Assembly (NCBI GenBank): GCA_028290225.1
Contig: JAQGKH010000102.1
Coordinates: 1 to 8,267 of the forward strand
Direction: 5' to 3'
Origin: Devosia sp.
Lineage (GTDB): Bacteria; Pseudomonadota; Alphaproteobacteria; Rhizobiales; Devosiaceae
DNA: 8,267 nucleotides
This document shows positions 6,619 to 8,267 of this stretch, one piece after another; position 1 is the stretch's first letter; each line of letters begins with the position of its first letter. The position numbers were made by a program, and so were the translations under genes. Under the pieces are notes generated by a model. It saw nothing but the letters and a program-made list of their open reading frames with translations, was not told where the DNA came from and made no database searches.

Positions 6619-7503
6619 TCATGCCGCCTCCCCGAAACTTTTGTTCTCCAACAAAAGCCGCCTGAACTGGGTCGGCGTAACGCCACGCAGCGCCAGGAAC
6701 TGGCGATTGAAATTGGAAACGTTGTTGAAACCGGACGCAAAGCAGACCTCGGTCACCGAGCCAAACTCGGACGACATCAGCAGCTGGCAGGCCAGGGTGA
6801 CGCGCAAGCGGTTCACGTATTTGGTTAGCGACTGGCCGGTATGGCGCCGGAAGCTGCGGGAAAGCGTGGATGGCGTGACGCCGGCCAGCTTGGCCAGGAT
6901 TGCTTCGTCCAGAACTTCCGTCAGGTTGTCGTTGATGTAGCTCAGCACCTCGTTGATGCCGGTCGACATGAACCCAGATGGGTCCGGCAGGTAATGCTGG
7001 CTGGTAAGGGTCTGGGCGGCGCGATCCTTGTCGAGCTCGGCGATAATGCCCAGGAACAGCGCGATCCGGTCGGCTCCCGAGGCATGAACCAGTTTTCCCA
7101 TGGCATCGAAAATGCGCGATGAGATTTCGGCACTGAAAAGCACCCCGGCGCGGCTACGCTCGAACAGGTGGCGCGTATTGGCCAGTTCGGGAAAGCAGTT
7201 GATGGTCCGGGTAATGAATTCTTCAGTGAATTGCATCACCCGGCTCCGCAGCGGAACCCTGGCACCGTCCGCCACTTCACTGATCCAGTTGTGCGGCAGG
7301 TTCGGTCCGACCAGCACCAGATTTCCAGGCGCGAACTGGCCGATGAAATCGCCGATGAAGAACCGGCCGGAGGTGGCACAAACCAGATGCAGCTCATATT
7401 CAGGGTGGAAGTGCCAGCGCACCGTATGAAACGGGTAGCCATGCTCCCAGGCCTTGAAAGATTCCTTCTCGCCAATGCGGACGAGTTCGAGATCGGGCTG
7501 CAC
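6619..7503 (-). CDS. AraC-family transcriptional regulator with N-terminal cupin-like domain
   Basis: The 294-residue protein is the likely local regulator of the ribitol operon. The N-terminal half has a cupin-type ligand domain, with HFHPEYELHLV (31-41) and PNLPHNW (67-73) as the typical strand motifs. The C-terminal 100 residues (about 185-285) form the double helix-turn-helix DNA-binding domain: a first unit around DEAILAKLAGVTPSTLSRSF (199-218) and a second around SVTEVCFASGFNNVSNFNRQF (249-269), followed by the family-typical GVTPTQFRR (274-282). The start is GTG at 7503, supported by GGGAGGA five to six bases upstream. It faces the same way as the operon and lies 198 bp upstream of it, rather than divergently. 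AraC-type proteins next to sugar operons usually activate in response to the substrate or an intermediate; the effector here (ribitol or D-ribulose) is inference. Confidence 0.9.
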   Translation of the reverse strand: MQPDLELVRIGEKESFKAWEHGYPFHTVRWHFHPEYELHLVCATSGRFFIGDFIGQFAPGNLVLVGPNLPHNWISEVADGARVPLRSRVMQFTEEFITRTINCFPELANTRHLFERSRAGVLFSAEISSRIFDAMGKLVHASGADRIALFLGIIAELDKDRAAQTLTSQHYLPDPSGFMSTGINEVLSYINDNLTEVLDEAILAKLAGVTPSTLSRSFRRHTGQSLTKYVNRLRVTLACQLLMSSEFGSVTEVCFASGFNNVSNFNRQFLALRGVTPTQFRRLLLENKSFGEAA

Positions 7504-7507
7504 AGCG

Positions 7508-7514
7508 TCCTCCC
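7508..7514 (-). promoter_or_regulatory. Ribosome binding site supporting the GTG start of the regulator
   Basis: GGGAGGA on the minus strand ends four bases before the GTG at 7503-7501. No in-frame ATG with a comparable site exists nearby, so the GTG start is preferred. GTG would lower regulator output relative to an ATG. Confidence 0.7.
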
Positions 7515-7962
7515 ATCAACCTTTGGCTCATCGGCCTCAGATATCGGCGTGGGCTGGGTTGGCCCCGGCTTCCACACCTCAGACGCTACTACGGACGAAA
7601 CCCCGCTGCTACCACGCGGTTGTCATTGATCTGATACTAATTTGTCGTTTGGTCGTCCCTGCTGGCCGTTCTGTATTATCCTCAAGGACGTAGCTTGGAT
7701 GGCCGAAATGCGGAGATGCGAACGCTTGGTTCTGCCACCTGGGCAACGCCGCCCCTGGTTCCGCGCTGTCCTGGCCTAGCGCGGCATCGCCCACCCACGC
7801 CACGGCCAACCCCGAGGTTGGGGCTTGGAGCGCCTATGACGGCGAAACCTTCGCGGCAACTCCCATCGCTACCTGGGCGCGTGGGTAATTGGCCTGGGAT
7901 GGCTCGACGGTGACGGCGGCACCGGGTTCGGGCGCCTTTATCCGCCGCGGCTAGCGTCCAGC
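7515..7962. other. Leader of the regulator gene and gene-free spacer
   Basis: No convincing gene is visible in this stretch. Open frames on both strands (for example plus 7695-7913 and minus 7682-7975) consist of low-complexity Arg/Pro/Gly-rich translations typical of shadow frames in GC-rich DNA. The part next to the regulator (about 7515-7690) is more AT-rich and should hold its promoter. A minus-strand TAGTAT near 7635-7640 could serve as a -10 hexamer but lacks a good -35. A short stem CCAACC/GGTTGG occurs near 7806-7821 with no T run. One plus-strand frame reads NPEVGAWSAYDGETFAA (about 7810-7860) before a stop and could be a gene relic, but I cannot support it. Confidence 0.45.
7620..7649. 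repeat. Direct repeat TTGTCNTT spaced by about two helical turns, possible operator
   Basis: TTGTCATT at 7620-7627 and TTGTCGTT at 7642-7649 lie 22 bp apart, start to start, in the AT-richer segment upstream of the regulator gene. AraC-family proteins typically bind two direct half-sites about 21 bp apart, and a TAGTAT hexamer on the minus strand falls between them. That would suit autoregulation, but an 8-base motif pair is short enough to occur by chance. Confidence 0.2.
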
Positions 7963-7995
7963 CTTTGCCCAGCAAAGTGGGAGGTGACTCCTCCC
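7963..7995 (-). terminator. Two adjacent small hairpins after the right-hand gene
   Basis: Directly after the TAG (7997-7995) of the right-hand reading frame come two perfect small inverted repeats. GGGAGG/CCTCCC (7979-7984 and 7990-7995) has a 5-base loop; CTTTGC/GCAAAG (7963-7968 and 7972-7977) has a 3-base loop. They are separated by a single base. Position and orientation suit transcription termination or message-end protection for the gene entering from the right. There is no long T run, so strength is doubtful. Confidence 0.35.
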
Positions 7996-8267
7996 TATCG
8001 CGGCACGCCCGACAACCGCTCGATAATGGCCAGCTTAAGCATTTCGATATGCTTGATCATCTCGGCCCGGCGGCCTCGCGATCTGCACCGGCCACCGCTT
8101 CGAGCAGGCGGCTGTTCTCGTTGACGCTGAAACGCGGCGTTATCGGAGTGCGATAAGCATTTAACCCACTAGCTGAACTGCCCTTGATACAATCAACGGC
8201 CCAATCGCATGCGCCGGGTCTTTTGCGCTCGCATTCGCTATAAGCTTCCCAAATCGCGCACTTGGCG
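7995..8267 (-). pseudogene. C-terminal part of an unrecognised protein, apparently frameshifted, 5' end outside window
   Basis: A minus-strand frame is open from the right edge (codon 8266-8264) for 69 residues and stops at TGA 8059-8057. It is rich in Cys, Trp and charged residues (for example AKCAIWEAYSECERKRPGAC, then NENSRLLEAVAGADREA). At the stop, a second frame carries on with helical, protein-like sequence, EMIKHIEMLKLAIIERL, to TAG 7997-7995. One missing base near 8061-8070 would join them into a single C-terminus of about 90 residues. Alternatively the first frame ends naturally and a 21-residue frame starts at the overlapping ATG (8060-8058), but I see no ribosome binding site for it. 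I do not recognise the family. Hairpins follow the final stop, as expected for the real gene end. Confidence 0.45.

Noticed and set aside
7682..7975. Open frames on both strands in the right spacer
   Set aside because: The translations are Arg/Gly/Pro-rich without domains or credible starts, as expected for non-coding GC-rich DNA.
1..8267. CRISPR array, insertion sequence ends or rRNA/tRNA genes
   Set aside because: I found no regularly spaced repeats, no paired terminal inverted repeats with target duplications, and no RNA-gene-like cloverleaf or rRNA sequence on reading both strands.

Overview
The window looks like an accessory sugar-alcohol catabolic locus from a GC-rich alphaproteobacterium, most likely a member of the Hyphomicrobiales (Rhizobium/Devosia-like). 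The basis is codon usage, the xylose-type ABC importer and the style of the flanking hypothetical proteins. I could not run a search, so taxonomy is inference.

Core, about 902-7503, all on the minus strand. In transcription order the genes are: an AraC-family regulator with an N-terminal cupin-like domain (7503-6619, GTG start); a 198-bp regulatory gap; a secreted XylF-like sugar-binding protein (6420-5380); a 58-bp gap holding a perfect 11-bp GC-rich hairpin; a single-domain sugar ABC ATPase (5321-4509); a XylH/RbsC-type permease (4512-3262, ATGA overlap with the ATPase); a short-chain dehydrogenase (3244-2516); and an FGGY carbohydrate kinase (2506-902). The dehydrogenase closely resembles my memory of Klebsiella ribitol 2-dehydrogenase (RbtD), and the kinase has the features of a D-ribulokinase (RbtK). 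The simplest reading is a self-contained ribitol (adonitol) operon: ABC import, ribitol to D-ribulose, then D-ribulose to D-ribulose 5-phosphate, which enters the pentose phosphate pathway. The AraC protein is the probable local inducer-responsive regulator. Tight spacing, overlaps and Shine-Dalgarno sites lying on upstream stop codons indicate translational coupling in the distal part.

Left flank, 1-901: the 3' part of an AT-richer hypothetical protein gene on the plus strand (to 325), then gene debris with no intact gene. The debris includes a minus-strand C-terminal fragment with two in-frame stops. A candidate operon terminator lies at 807-857.

Right flank, 7504-8267: about 450 bp with no convincing gene (regulator leader, and a possible operator-like direct repeat). 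Two small hairpins follow, then the C-terminal end of an unrecognised minus-strand gene that runs off the window edge and appears frameshifted.

The core is a coherent, largely conventional catabolic operon. The less ordinary points are the pairing of a Klebsiella-type ribitol enzyme pair with an ABC importer and AraC regulator, the strong hairpin after the binding-protein gene, and degraded unknown genes on both sides. I do not see evidence of a wholly new kind of system.
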